In this document: positions 16,008-24,410 of the stretch, piece after piece
Layout: each line of letters starts with the position of its first letter
Position numbering within the stretch: the stretch's first letter is position 1
Assembly (NCBI RefSeq): GCF_002167005.1
Contig: NZ_NHTN01000034.1
Span: 1 to 39,503 of the forward strand
DNA length: 39,503 bases
Origin: Indiicoccus explosivorum
GTDB taxonomy: Bacteria > Bacillota > Bacilli > Bacillales_A > Planococcaceae
Direction: 5' to 3'
Program-made: the position numbers and the translations under genes
The notes under the pieces: model-generated
Databases searched by the model: none
What the model saw: only the letters and a program-made list of their open reading frames with translations
What the model was told of the DNA's origin: nothing

Positions 16008-16155
16008 AAGTGTTTTCGATCCGGGACTCTTTCCCATTTTTTCTTCTTCAACGACCTGTAATCCGCCTGAAGGGGCCGTCCGTTCGAGTCCCGCCAATGC
16101 AACCGCTTTCAACTGAGCGGCAGCCGGCTTAAAAATCAGCAAGTCCCGTAAAGGT

Positions 16156-17483
16156 TTAATCCGTCAGTGCAGGACGTATGCGGACCAGCAATGCGGCAAC
16201 AACAGCGGTCGCGATAGCCGGCACGAACCACCCGATTCCCTGTTCGTAAAGCGGCAGCATGCCAAGAAGGGAATCCGCCGGGCCGAATTCGATGCCAGCT
16301 GCCCGCAGGCCATCGAAGATGCCGATGATTCCTGTCAGGAATAACGCCGATTTGTACACCGCCGGATGATGGCCGAACAGGTCTCCAGCGAACGACAGCA
16401 GAATCAGGACGATCGCAATCGGATAAATCGCCAGCAGCACGGGAAGTGAGAACGCAATGAGCTGCGTAAGGCCGATGTTGGATACGAAGGCGCTGAATCC
16501 TGAAAAAATGAGCACATAACCGACGTATGAAACACGCGGCAGAATGTGATTAAAATACTGAGCGGCTGAAGTGACGAGCCCGATGGAAGTTGTCAGGCAG
16601 GCGAACGTGATCGCCAGCGCCAGGATCACTTGGCCGAACTCGCCGTAAAGAATGCCGGCGGACAGTGCCAGGACCGCTCCGCCGTTATCCTGATGGCCGA
16701 TGACTTCAACACTCGATGCGCCGATATAGCTGAGCGAAAAGTAAACAATGGAAAGTCCGATTGCCGCCACAATTCCTGCGAACGAAGCCGCTTTCAGGAC
16801 TTCTTTCGGTTCCCGGACGCCTTTGGAGCGGAGTGCCTGGATGACGACGATGCCGAACACGAGCGCCGCCAGTGTATCCATCGTCAAATAGCCTTCCAGG
16901 AAGCTTCTGAAAAAGGGCTCGGCCGCATACTCGCCAATCGGCTGTGTAACCGGTCCCATAGGCGTCACCATGCTTTTCACGGCTAAGAGCCCAATGACGA
17001 TCAATAAAATCGGTGTCAGCCATTTGCCGATCCGGTCCACGAGCTTTGTCGGGTTCAAGGATAGCAGGACCGTCACTGCAAAAAAGAACAGCGACCAGAG
17101 AGCGAGCGGAAGCCATGTGCCGGACGCCGCGTCTCCGAGAAACGGAAAAATGCCGATTTCATAGGATACAGTCGCCGTTCTCGGGATGGCGAACAGCGGG
17201 CCGATCACTAAATAGAGCACCACCGTGAAGACGAGGCCGAATACCGGCCCGACCCGATTGGTGAGCGTCTGCAGATCCCCGCCTGTCCTGGCGATCGCAA
17301 GAATGCCGAGAAGCGGCAGGCCGACGCCGGTCAGCAGAAATCCGACAATCGACGGAATCAAGTTCTCTCCGGCCCTTGGCCGAGAAGCGGAGGGAATATG
17401 ATGTTTCCAGCGCCGAGAAACAGGGCGAACAGCATCAGTCCCACCGTCAGCAATTCACTGAATGACAGCTTGTTGGTAGACAT
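16156..17483 (-). pseudogene. brnQ: Branched-chain amino acid carrier BrnQ, broken by a frameshift
   Basis: BrnQ is a 12-helix cation-coupled importer of leucine, isoleucine and valine. Two overlapping frames together give a full-length BrnQ of about 440 residues. The first, from ATG at 17483 (AAGGAG upstream), encodes MSTNKLSFSELLTVGLMLFA through NIIFPPLLGQ and then runs out of frame to a stop. The second encodes AGENLIPSIVGFLLTGVGLP and continues to the end. The junction is at the CCC of the plus strand (17373-17375, GGG in the gene). One extra G would restore LLGQGAGENL. Either the gene is dead or a G was lost in sequencing. The downstream part shows no other damage, which favours a recent or artefactual lesion. 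Confidence 0.85.
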
Positions 17484-17570
17484 AAATATCTCCTTAAGGG
17501 TTAATTCTTCAGGCAATTCCTTATTATAAGCCATTTCATCTTTTCCGTGCTGACCTTTTCGGAAAAAAAG

Positions 17571-17599
17571 CAAAAAGACGGGCAGCCTCCTGCCCGTCT
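17571..17599 (-). terminator. Terminator of the MFS transporter gene
   Basis: AGACGGGCAG (17576-17585) pairs with CTGCCCGTCT (17590-17599) and is followed on the minus strand by a T-rich tail. The stem overlaps the stop codon of the transporter gene. Confidence 0.85.
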
Positions 17600-18758
17600 A
17601 TCCGGTTGCATGGACTTTGGACGATTCTCTGAACAGGACGATCAGGCCGATGCTCAGCAGCGCGAGGATACCGGAGAAAAAATAGATTTCTCCCGACTGG
17701 ATCGTCAGCAGCCACGTGAAGAACAGCGGGCCGATGATGCGGCCTAAATTATCCATCGAATAAGTCATGCCCGCGGCTGTTCCGTACCTTCCGCCCGACT
17801 CCTTCGTCGTCAGGGAAACAAGCGCTGTCCTCGCCAGCGCATTGCCCGCCGTAAAGACGCTGAGCGCGATGCCCGCGAAAAAGAGTCCGGTCGTGAACGG
17901 CAGCAGGAACAGGCCGATGGCTGTGACTACCTGCGCCGCGCTGATCCATTTCGTCTCAGTTCCGTCTTTGATCCGCCTTACTACACCGCCCTGGATGGCG
18001 GCATCCACGAGACCGCTCGCGATGAACAAATAGCCGAGTTCGAGCGGCGTGATAGCGATCTGATCGATCTGGAACAGCTGGAACGTCGCTTCGAGGCCCG
18101 CCAAGAGGAATGTCACCATGAAGGACAGCAGGAACAGGTAAGCGATCCGGTATTTCCAGAGGGCCGCACCCCCTTCCGGCAGCAGCTGCCGCTTGACTGC
18201 CTCTCCTTGCCGCACTGGTTCCTTCAGCATGGCTGCGGCGTACACGAGCAGCAATAAAACCAGGACGGCCGAAGCCGTGAACGGCAGGGAAAGCGAAATG
18301 GAACCGAGGAGCCCGCCGATCGCCGGACCGAAGATGAAGCCGAGGCCGATCGCCATGCCGAGCAGTCCCATGTACTTATTGCGTTCTTCATCAGTCGTGA
18401 TATCAGCCACATATCCGGTCACCGCCGTATACAGCGCACCCGAGAACAGGCCGCCGACCACACGCGAGACGTACAGCAGGAACAAGCTGTCGAGAAAAAG
18501 CGAGAACAGGAAAAAACTCAGGCTGAACCCCGCCAGTCCGACGAGAATCAGCCGCTTGCGCCCTGTGCGGTCCGAGAGTCTCCCCCACAGCGGTGCCGTG
18601 AAAAACGAAGCGAGCGCATAAATCGTGATCAGCCCGCCCACATGGATGTCCGCGTACCCTTCCTGGACGATGACTTCCGGCAGAACCGGTATGATGATGC
18701 CGAACCCGAGATATACAAAGAACTGGACCGACATTAATAGGTAAATGGCTTTCTTCAT
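17598..18758 (-). CDS. MFS multidrug transporter, NorA/Bmr-like (DHA1)
   Basis: The 386-residue protein has twelve hydrophobic segments. It shows the MFS motif GRLSDRTGRKRLIL between helices two and three, and the antiporter motif GLGFIFGPAIGGLLG in helix five, which marks drug:proton antiporters of the 12-helix class. It probably exports toxic or signalling small molecules. ATG codons lie at 18764 and 18758; AGGA is 3 and 9 bases away respectively, so 18758 (MKKAIYLL) is preferred. It appears monocistronic, with its own terminator. A perfect 12-bp inverted repeat lies about 100 bases upstream. Confidence 0.88.
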   Translation of the reverse strand: MKKAIYLLMSVQFFVYLGFGIIIPVLPEVIVQEGYADIHVGGLITIYALASFFTAPLWGRLSDRTGRKRLILVGLAGFSLSFFLFSLFLDSLFLLYVSRVVGGLFSGALYTAVTGYVADITTDEERNKYMGLLGMAIGLGFIFGPAIGGLLGSISLSLPFTASAVLVLLLLVYAAAMLKEPVRQGEAVKRQLLPEGGAALWKYRIAYLFLLSFMVTFLLAGLEATFQLFQIDQIAITPLELGYLFIASGLVDAAIQGGVVRRIKDGTETKWISAAQVVTAIGLFLLPFTTGLFFAGIALSVFTAGNALARTALVSLTTKESGGRYGTAAGMTYSMDNLGRIIGPLFFTWLLTIQSGEIYFFSGILALLSIGLIVLFRESSKVHATG

Positions 18759-18860
18759 AATCATAAATCCTGCTTTCTCTATGAGGCGTTGCTTCCATTC
18801 TATCCGGGTTTTCCCGGAACGACAACGGGATACCGAAAACCGACCGATTACACTCAAGGC

Positions 18861-18902
18861 GGACAGCCGGCAATTTCCCCCGGAAGAAGCTGCCGGCTGT
18901 CC
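18861..18902. repeat. Inverted repeat upstream of the MFS gene
   Basis: GGACAGCCGGCA (18861-18872) and TGCCGGCTGTCC (18891-18902) are perfectly complementary with an 18-base loop. There is no T-run on either side. It could be an operator or a leader hairpin of the transporter mRNA. The rest of 18759-19004 shows nothing recognisable. Confidence 0.5.
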
Positions 18903-19004
18903 GAACCCTTAACCGAATCGCCAAAACCGCCATCATGCTATTAGAAGAGAACTTGAGCCGCCTAGAGGAAGCATTCCCGCCAGCCATGAGCAGCCAGCGC
19001 TTAA

Positions 19005-19061
19005 TCAGAAAAACGAAAAAGACCGCAGCCAAACTTCATGGTACTGAGTCTGGCTGCAGTC
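19005..19061 (-). terminator. Terminator of the secreted protein gene
   Basis: On the minus strand GACTGCAGCCA-ACT pairs with AGT-TGGCTGCGGTC, followed by TTTTTCGTTTTT. It lies about 90 bases past the stop codon of the gene at 19153. Confidence 0.75.
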
Positions 19062-19152
19062 TGAAGGAACACCCTGTTAAGAGTATCCCGATTAACACAG
19101 GTTGAAGTATTGATTTTCCGTTATTCCATGAACAAATTCACTTCATGATCAT

Positions 19153-19695
19153 TTATTCTGCGGTGACATCATCGATCACTTCAATGACATCTTCGGCAGG
19201 ATCTGCTGTTTCATCGATCACTTCATCCAGTTCCGGATCCACCGTTATCTCAATTCCATCCAGTAATGACTGGACTTCAAGGATTTCCTGAGTTGTTGTA
19301 GCGATGAACGCGCTCGCATCCGCCACTTCCGGCAAATCGCTGCCCACTTTGTTAATGACGGCGTTCAGCTGGTTCTCAGAAGCGCCCACGCGGTTTAGAA
19401 GCCCGTCCAGCGTTTTCTGATACAGGACCGCCTGCTCGGCCGTCAGTGTTTCGGTGTCAGCAAGGATGTTTGCGACAAGTTCCAGCTCGGCATTTACATC
19501 GACAAGCCGGTCTTCAACTGCATCGATACGGTTTGTGATGCCCGCGTTCACTTTCACTTTATCCGCATTCGCACTCACCTGAGCCTTCGCCTGCGCTGAT
19601 GCATTCGCGTTCGGGGCGTCCGCGCTGGCAGATGGTGCAAGTGCTAAGCCTACCACTAAAGCCGGTGCTGTGAATGTCAGAATTGATTTTTTCAT
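19153..19695 (-). CDS. Secreted coiled-coil protein of unknown function
   Basis: This 180-residue protein has a clear signal peptide (MKKSILTFTAPALVVGLALA, cleavage near ASA-DA). A mature part of alanine/asparagine-rich and heptad-like helices follows (about 45-150: RIDAVEDRLVDVNAELELV). It ends in a very acidic tail (EVIDETADPAEDVIEVIDDV). There is no LPXTG, lipobox or cysteine. The strong AAAGGAGG before the ATG at 19695 fixes the start. I do not recognise the family. The acidic tail may bind calcium or a cationic wall polymer. It is monocistronic, with its own terminator. Confidence 0.75.
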   Translation of the reverse strand: MKKSILTFTAPALVVGLALAPSASADAPNANASAQAKAQVSANADKVKVNAGITNRIDAVEDRLVDVNAELELVANILADTETLTAEQAVLYQKTLDGLLNRVGASENQLNAVINKVGSDLPEVADASAFIATTTQEILEVQSLLDGIEITVDPELDEVIDETADPAEDVIEVIDDVTAE

Positions 19696-19845
19696 GTCCT
19701 CATCCTCCTTTGGAATCATATAAATCCCTTGTTTTTGTGATGTTTCATTATACATTTACCTCGACCAATATCAGGATAATCCTCAGTACCTTCGATTTAA
19801 CTGATTTGAAATCAACTTGAAATTCCGCCGTAATGGTCTTCTTGC

Positions 19846-19876
19846 CAAAAAAAGAAGAGCAGCCCGGCAGCTGCTC
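19846..19876 (-). terminator. Terminator after the tetR-alkA operon
   Basis: GAGCAGC (19857-19863) pairs with GCTGCTC (19870-19876) and is followed on the minus strand by TTCTTTTTTT. It is about 90 bases downstream of the alkA stop. Confidence 0.75.
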
Positions 19877-19964
19877 CAGATTATTTTCAATCCTCTTTTC
19901 AGCAGGCAGGGCGGCTGCTCCATCGCTCAGCCCACCTCCTACCCAGTTCGTCTTTTCCCAGTGA

Positions 19965-20657
19965 TCAGCTCTTTTTCCGGGGAGCCGCCCGTCTCGCCTT
20001 CGCCCGCTTCTTCTTTTCGGCTTCCGTCATCGGCGCGGGATCCGTCAGTTCCGGCAGCGCGCCGCCGGCAATCTCCCACAAATACAAACTGGCGACACTC
20101 GCATACGGCGAGTAGCGGCGCTTATACTTCCGGTAAAGCTCCGGCGTGATTTTCCGGTGGCGGTACAGCATACGGAGTCCCCGGACAATCGCGAGATCAC
20201 CGTAACTCAGGATGTCCGGCCGCTCCATCGAGAACAGCATGAGCATTTCAGCCGTCCACTGGCCGATCCCTTTCAGTTCGGACAGCTCACGGCACAGCTC
20301 TTCATCCGACAGTGCATGAAGCGCCTCAATATCAACTTCACCTGACGCAATCTTTTCCGCCGCTCCTTTGATATAGCTCACTTTCCGGAATGAAACACCG
20401 ATCGCCTGGAGTTCTTCATCAGTATGCGCCAGCACATTCTCCGGCGTCACTTCCCCCAGCATACCGACCAGCCGGTTCCAGATCGTCACATGTGCTTTCG
20501 ACGAAATCTGCTGGCCGATCATGCTGTTGACGAGCGATGCGAATAAATCCGGATCGACCGCGCGCTTCACCGGTCCGATCCGGTCGATCGCTTCGCCGAG
20601 CAGCGGATCCCGTTCTTTCAAATAGCGGATTGCTTCATCATCGTAACGGAAATACAT
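19965..20657 (-). CDS. alkA: DNA-3-methyladenine glycosylase, HhH-GPD family
   Basis: This base-excision-repair glycosylase (230 residues) removes alkylated purines. It shows the helix-hairpin-helix LKGIGQWTAEML (129-140) and the catalytic aspartate Asp154 in SYGDLAIVRG, both diagnostic of AlkA-type HhH-GPD enzymes. SMIGQQISSKAH near 45-56 is the conserved helix of the family. A lysine/arginine-rich tail (KKKRAKARRAAPRKK) could add DNA affinity. The start at 20657 has GGGAGG upstream. It lies 13 bases after a TetR regulator on the same strand and is probably co-transcribed with it. It lacks the N-terminal Ada-like domain of E. coli AlkA, like the shorter YfjP-type proteins. Confidence 0.88.
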   Translation of the reverse strand: MYFRYDDEAIRYLKERDPLLGEAIDRIGPVKRAVDPDLFASLVNSMIGQQISSKAHVTIWNRLVGMLGEVTPENVLAHTDEELQAIGVSFRKVSYIKGAAEKIASGEVDIEALHALSDEELCRELSELKGIGQWTAEMLMLFSMERPDILSYGDLAIVRGLRMLYRHRKITPELYRKYKRRYSPYASVASLYLWEIAGGALPELTDPAPMTEAEKKKRAKARRAAPRKKS

Positions 20658-20670
20658 AACAGCCTCCCTT

Positions 20671-21309
20671 TCATTCGTGTTCACCGGTTCCGGACAAGCC
20701 CGGCTGACCAGCCGGGCTTCCATTGTCTCCGGGTCGCGCCTTCATCCCGCGGAACTGGAAATTAAGGATACGGACAAGGATTCCGCTCAATTCGGCGGCA
20801 CTCTGCCGGAAATTCTGCCGGCTCCACTCGATCACCACTCCGAGAATCGCATTGGCCTGATACGCGCTCAGCATAGCGGCATCGACACCCGTCTCTCCAT
20901 GGAGATGCATGTCGTTTTTGATCAGCTCCTGCACATGATGGAACAGCAAATAATAATAAGAGATGGGAACCGACTCGGAAAAGACGATCCTGTAGAATTC
21001 GCTGTTCTTTTCGATGTGGTGGAAAATCCGGATCGTGTCCGGGTTCAGTTCATCGGTCTGGAGGATCTGCACGTGCTTGTACGGTTCCAGGTAGGAATCG
21101 GTCAAATCGGTCATAAGGTCCCTGAAGAACTCTTCGAACAAGTCTCCCACTTGCCCGTAATGCGAATAAAATGTCCCGCGGTTCACGTTCGCCAGCCGAC
21201 AGATTTCGGTGACGGAAATGGAATTCAGCGCCTTTTTCTTCAACAAATTCGTCAATGCTTCTTTCAGCGCCGATTTCGTTTTGATGATGCGCAGATCGGT
21301 AGCCCGCAC
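20671..21309 (-). CDS. TetR/AcrR-family regulator
   Basis: The 212-residue protein has an N-terminal TetR helix-turn-helix (about 8-55: ALTNLLKKKALNSISVTEI followed by ANVNRGTFYSHYG). Its C-terminal half, with FYRIVFSE and a long helical ligand domain, resembles the TetR_C_8/DhaS group. The start is a GTG at 21309 with AAGAGGTGA upstream. It is divergent from an SDR gene and upstream of alkA. Paired TGTCCATTA words in the divergent region are its likely operators. The C-terminal 25 residues (PGDNGSPAGQPGLSGTGE) are low-complexity. Confidence 0.9.
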   Translation of the reverse strand: MRATDLRIIKTKSALKEALTNLLKKKALNSISVTEICRLANVNRGTFYSHYGQVGDLFEEFFRDLMTDLTDSYLEPYKHVQILQTDELNPDTIRIFHHIEKNSEFYRIVFSESVPISYYYLLFHHVQELIKNDMHLHGETGVDAAMLSAYQANAILGVVIEWSRQNFRQSAAELSGILVRILNFQFRGMKARPGDNGSPAGQPGLSGTGEHE

Positions 21310-21343
21310 TTTCTCACCTCTTACTGAACAAATTTTCTTTTAT

Positions 21344-21430
21344 TGTCCATTAGCAGACACTTTCCCGATTTTTGCTTATTGAAAGCGTTTGCCCGGCAGG
21401 AATATACTTTTATTATACAAGTGTCCATTA
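21344..21430 (+). promoter_or_regulatory. SDR promoter with repeated TGTCCATTA boxes
   Basis: TTGAAA (21379-21384) and TATACT (21403-21408), 18 bases apart, form a good sigma-A promoter. The 9-base word TGTCCATTA occurs at 21344-21352 and again at 21422-21430, just past the expected transcription start. The boxes bracket the promoter and suit a repressor such as the divergent TetR. Confidence 0.6.
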
Positions 21431-21450
21431 AAAAGAAGGAGGTTTTATTA

Positions 21451-22212
21451 ATGAAACTGGAAGGGAAAGTCGCGATTGTAACAGGTGCCGCTTCGGGAAT
21501 GGGAAAAGCGATCGCTGAACTGTATGCGAAAGAAGGAGCCAAAGTGGTCATCGCCGACATGAACCTTGAAGGCGCGGAAGCCGTCGCCAAGGGCATTTCC
21601 GAGAACGGCGGTACGGCGAAGGCGGTACAGGTGAACGTCGCCAAGCAGGAAGATATCGACAGCATGATCGATACGGCGCTGAATGAGTACGACACGCTGG
21701 ATATCCTGGTCAACAATGCCGGCATCATGGACAGTTTCGAACCCGTCGCGGACATCAGCGATGAGAAATGGGACCGCATCTTCGAAGTCAACACGAAAGG
21801 CGTCATGCGGGCGATGCGCAGAGCGATCCCGATTTTCCTCGAAAAAGGAAAAGGCGTCATCGTCAATACCGCTTCTACTGGCGGTCTGAACGGTGCGCAT
21901 GCCGGCGTGGCTTATGGGGCATCGAAACATGCAGTGGTCGGCCTCACCAAAAACACCGGGTACATGTACGCCAAGGAAGGTATCCGCTGCAACGCGATTG
22001 CGCCGGGCGGCGTCGCAACGAACATCGCCTCCTCTGCCGGCAATTTCAATGAATTCGGCGCCAGCCGGCTGCAGCCCGTCCAGGGCATCATCCCGCGCAT
22101 CGGCCAGCCCGAGGAAATTGCGCAAGTCGCGCTGTTCCTCGCCTCCGATGAATCGAGCTTCGTGAACGGCACGGTCATTACGGCGGATGCCGGCTGGACA
22201 GCGGCGTTTTAA
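21451..22212 (+). CDS. Short-chain dehydrogenase/reductase
   Basis: This 253-residue classical SDR has the cofactor motif TGAASGMG (11-18), an acidic residue after strand two (VVIADMN, favouring NAD(H)), NNAG (88-91), the catalytic Ser142 and Y155-x3-K159. A C-terminal SFVNGTVITADAGWTAAF completes the fold. The substrate is unknown; many relatives are annotated as 3-oxoacyl or glucose/diol dehydrogenases. The start at 21451 has AAGGAGG. It is transcribed away from tetR-alkA, from a promoter bracketed by likely TetR sites. Its stop overlaps the stop of the convergent gene by three to four bases. Confidence 0.92.
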   Translation: MKLEGKVAIVTGAASGMGKAIAELYAKEGAKVVIADMNLEGAEAVAKGISENGGTAKAVQVNVAKQEDIDSMIDTALNEYDTLDILVNNAGIMDSFEPVADISDEKWDRIFEVNTKGVMRAMRRAIPIFLEKGKGVIVNTASTGGLNGAHAGVAYGASKHAVVGLTKNTGYMYAKEGIRCNAIAPGGVATNIASSAGNFNEFGASRLQPVQGIIPRIGQPEEIAQVALFLASDESSFVNGTVITADAGWTAAF

Positions 22213-22973
22213 AGATGAACGATGGCCCCGGTCCCAAAGGATCCGGGGCTGTCAGGTTCATGTTCAGGAGTCTTCCTGATTTTTTTGATTTCGTCTTTCT
22301 TTTCATTTTTATCCTCTGTCAGCTCTTGTTTTTCATCCTGTTTCTCTTCCTCGATTTCCTTCATTTCCTCGTTCTTGTCTCCTTTTCCTTCGGCAGCTTC
22401 CTCTTTTTCTTCTTCTTTTTTCTCCTCCACTTCCTTCACCTTTTCCTGGTATTCCTCCTCTACTTCTGTTGTAGCAGGAATGAACGGTTCGTGGTTGTAG
22501 TCGGTGCGTTTCCCGTACCGGAGCATTTCGTAAATGATCATGCCATTGTTCGGCATGCCATTCACGGTCTTCATCGGGATGGTGTCCAGCAGCAAATAAA
22601 ACACCGCGTAGAACATGAAGCGGTCCCAGAATTTCGGAAACGTCTGCAGCATGTTATTGGCCAGCATGGCGTTGATCACCAGCGCAGCGGCGAGAAGAAT
22701 GATGATCGGCCCCGCATAGACCATGACATACGCAAATTTGCTTTTCCGTTTCAAGGAATCATACGAGAACCAGCTTTGGAGATGGTAATACTTCCGGAAA
22801 TCAAAAATGCCCACCTTGAAAAATCGGGGGCCTGATCCGATTGTGAGCCGCGGATTTTCCGCCCCGACAAGCTCACTCATAATCAAATAGCCGCTTTCCC
22901 GTATGAACACGACGAGCGGCCAGATGATGAACGCCGACACAATCAGCGACAGCAGGTCTGTAAGTCCGAACAT
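22209..22973 (-). CDS. Degenerate M50 (site-2 protease)-like membrane protein
   Basis: This 254-residue protein has four hydrophobic segments in its first 150 residues. In the first helix region, VFIRESGYLIMSELVG aligns by eye with the HExxH helix of M50 intramembrane proteases, but both histidines are replaced (R and Y). Later LLLDTIPMKTVNGMPNNG resembles the second motif (N-x-x-P-x-x-x-x-D-G), with the aspartate replaced by asparagine. It therefore looks like a catalytically dead relative. Residues 170-235 are a long Glu/Lys-rich low-complexity stretch. The start at 22973 has GAGG 7 bases upstream. The family call is tentative. Confidence 0.55.
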   Translation of the reverse strand: MFGLTDLLSLIVSAFIIWPLVVFIRESGYLIMSELVGAENPRLTIGSGPRFFKVGIFDFRKYYHLQSWFSYDSLKRKSKFAYVMVYAGPIIILLAAALVINAMLANNMLQTFPKFWDRFMFYAVFYLLLDTIPMKTVNGMPNNGMIIYEMLRYGKRTDYNHEPFIPATTEVEEEYQEKVKEVEEKKEEEKEEAAEGKGDKNEEMKEIEEEKQDEKQELTEDKNEKKDEIKKIRKTPEHEPDSPGSFGTGAIVHL

Positions 22974-23145
22974 ATAGATCCTCATCCTTATAAATTCAGT
23001 GATTAATCATTACCTCCATAAATACCCGCCGCGGCCGGGAATGAATCTTTTACAGGGACCGAAAAACACAAGACCCTCCGACGCCGGCGCGGTACAATGG
23101 AGGAAATTGATCATACAGGCTGTTAAGAGAGGAGACGATCCGCAG

Positions 23146-23802
23146 ATGAAGGATTTGTGGAAGAAAGTCGATGACCATTTTGCCGAGAAATTCCAGCAGG
23201 ATGACGAGGTGATGAAAAACGTACTGGAAGCGAACGAAGAAGCGGGACTGCCGAAAATCGACGTCTCGCCGAATCAGGGCCGGTTCCTGTCCCTCCTGGC
23301 AAAACTTGCGAATGCGCGGACAATTTTGGAAATCGGGACGCTCGGCGGCTACAGCACCATCTGGTTCGGCCGTGCGCTGCCTGATGACGGGCGGCTCATC
23401 ACACTCGAGTTCAACCCGAAGCATGCCGAGGTCGCACGGAAAAACATCGACATGGCAGGGTTAAGCCCGAAAATCGAAGTGATCGAAGGAGCGGCGCTCG
23501 ACACATTGCCGACGCTGAAAGACAGGGGCTTCGCTGAGTTCGACCTGATTTTCATCGATGCGGACAAAGACGCTTACCCAGATTACTTCAAGTGGGCCAT
23601 GGCATACGCCAAGCCGGGCACGATCATTATCGGTGATAATGTAGTCAGGGGCGGCCGCGTACTTGATGCGGACGACGAGATGGGAACGGCTGTCCGGACA
23701 TTCACGGATCTGATGGCGGATGACCCGCGGATCGACGCGACGGTCCTTCAGACCGTCGGCGGCAAGGGCTATGACGGCTTCGCGATCGGAGTCGTGAACT
23801 GA
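23146..23802 (+). CDS. SAM-dependent O-methyltransferase (CCoAOMT-like)
   Basis: This 218-residue class I methyltransferase of the Methyltransf_3 group shows motif I ILEIGTLGGYSTIW, the acidic residue of strand two in LITLEFNPKHAEVA, and the metal/substrate stretch FIDADKDAYPDYF followed by GDNVVRGGRV. Bacterial members methylate catechol-like hydroxyls with a divalent cation. The start at 23146 has GAGAGGAG about 9 bases upstream; the frame is open to 22999, but that part is not methyltransferase-like. It is monocistronic, with a strong terminator. Confidence 0.9.
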   Translation: MKDLWKKVDDHFAEKFQQDDEVMKNVLEANEEAGLPKIDVSPNQGRFLSLLAKLANARTILEIGTLGGYSTIWFGRALPDDGRLITLEFNPKHAEVARKNIDMAGLSPKIEVIEGAALDTLPTLKDRGFAEFDLIFIDADKDAYPDYFKWAMAYAKPGTIIIGDNVVRGGRVLDADDEMGTAVRTFTDLMADDPRIDATVLQTVGGKGYDGFAIGVVN

Positions 23803-23806
23803 ACCG

Positions 23807-23842
23807 AAAAAGAAGTTCCCGAATTACCGGGAACTTCTTTTT
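23807..23842. terminator. Bidirectional terminator
   Basis: AAAAAGAAGTTCCCG (23807-23821) pairs with CGGGAACTTCTTTTT (23828-23842). It serves the convergent methyltransferase and DUF1697 genes; the stop codon of the latter lies in the loop. Confidence 0.88.
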
Positions 23843-24378
23843 GCTTCCTGCATGAAGGAATAAATCTTCCGGGCTGTATTGACGTTTCTGACGGTGATCC
23901 GTTTATACAGATCTGTACCGATGATTTTCACCATCGCACCTTTCGCAGCATTTTGCCGGTCGATCGACCAGATAATGGCGCCTGGAACATAGTACGCCGT
24001 ATCAATCCCCGGTTTAATCGCGAGCTGTTCCATTACGGAAGCCTCATTGACTTCTTCCCATAAGAACAGGACATCGCTTTTCATCCGCTCGTCGTTCGTC
24101 CACGACTCAGGGACTGCTTCCATGATCGTTTCCATTTCCTCGGCATTGACGAGAAGCACATTGATCGACAGGCCGAATTGGGCAGCGATCGCCTGCTCCA
24201 GTTTAGCCATAAGCTCCATCTTCGGTTCATCGTCCGCTTCAAAAACGATATTGCCAGAGTTAATGTACGTGACCACAGACCGCATCCCGGCTTCCTCGAA
24301 CACCCGCTTCAACGTTTTCATGTCGATTTTATTCTTTCCCCCGACATTGATGCCCCGGAGCAAGGCAACATAGACCAT
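23824..24378 (-). CDS. DUF1697-family protein
   Basis: This 184-residue soluble protein begins MVYVALLRGINVGGKNKIDM and has VVTYINSGNIVFEAD, the two signature stretches of DUF1697. The function of the family is unknown. The start at 24378 has AAAGGGGAG. It lies about 30 bases downstream of the sigma-VOC gene on the same strand and may be co-transcribed with it. Confidence 0.9.
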   Translation of the reverse strand: MVYVALLRGINVGGKNKIDMKTLKRVFEEAGMRSVVTYINSGNIVFEADDEPKMELMAKLEQAIAAQFGLSINVLLVNAEEMETIMEAVPESWTNDERMKSDVLFLWEEVNEASVMEQLAIKPGIDTAYYVPGAIIWSIDRQNAAKGAMVKIIGTDLYKRITVRNVNTARKIYSFMQEAKRSSR

Positions 24379-24410
24379 GGCCGCTCCCCTTTCTTTACCG
24401 ATGACTGTTG

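Noticed and set aside
15879-16142. 87-codon minus-strand open frame after brnQ
   Set aside because: It begins at a TTG without a ribosome site and reads through the terminator hairpin at 15976-16007.
17358-17388. Programmed ribosomal frameshift in brnQ
   Set aside because: The junction lacks a slippery heptamer or a downstream structure, and BrnQ is not known to use frameshifting; a one-base loss explains it better.
18403-19032. 209-codon minus-strand open frame upstream of and overlapping the MFS gene
   Set aside because: It crosses the inverted repeat at 18861-18902 and then overlaps the MFS gene out of frame; it has no known domain and no ribosome site.
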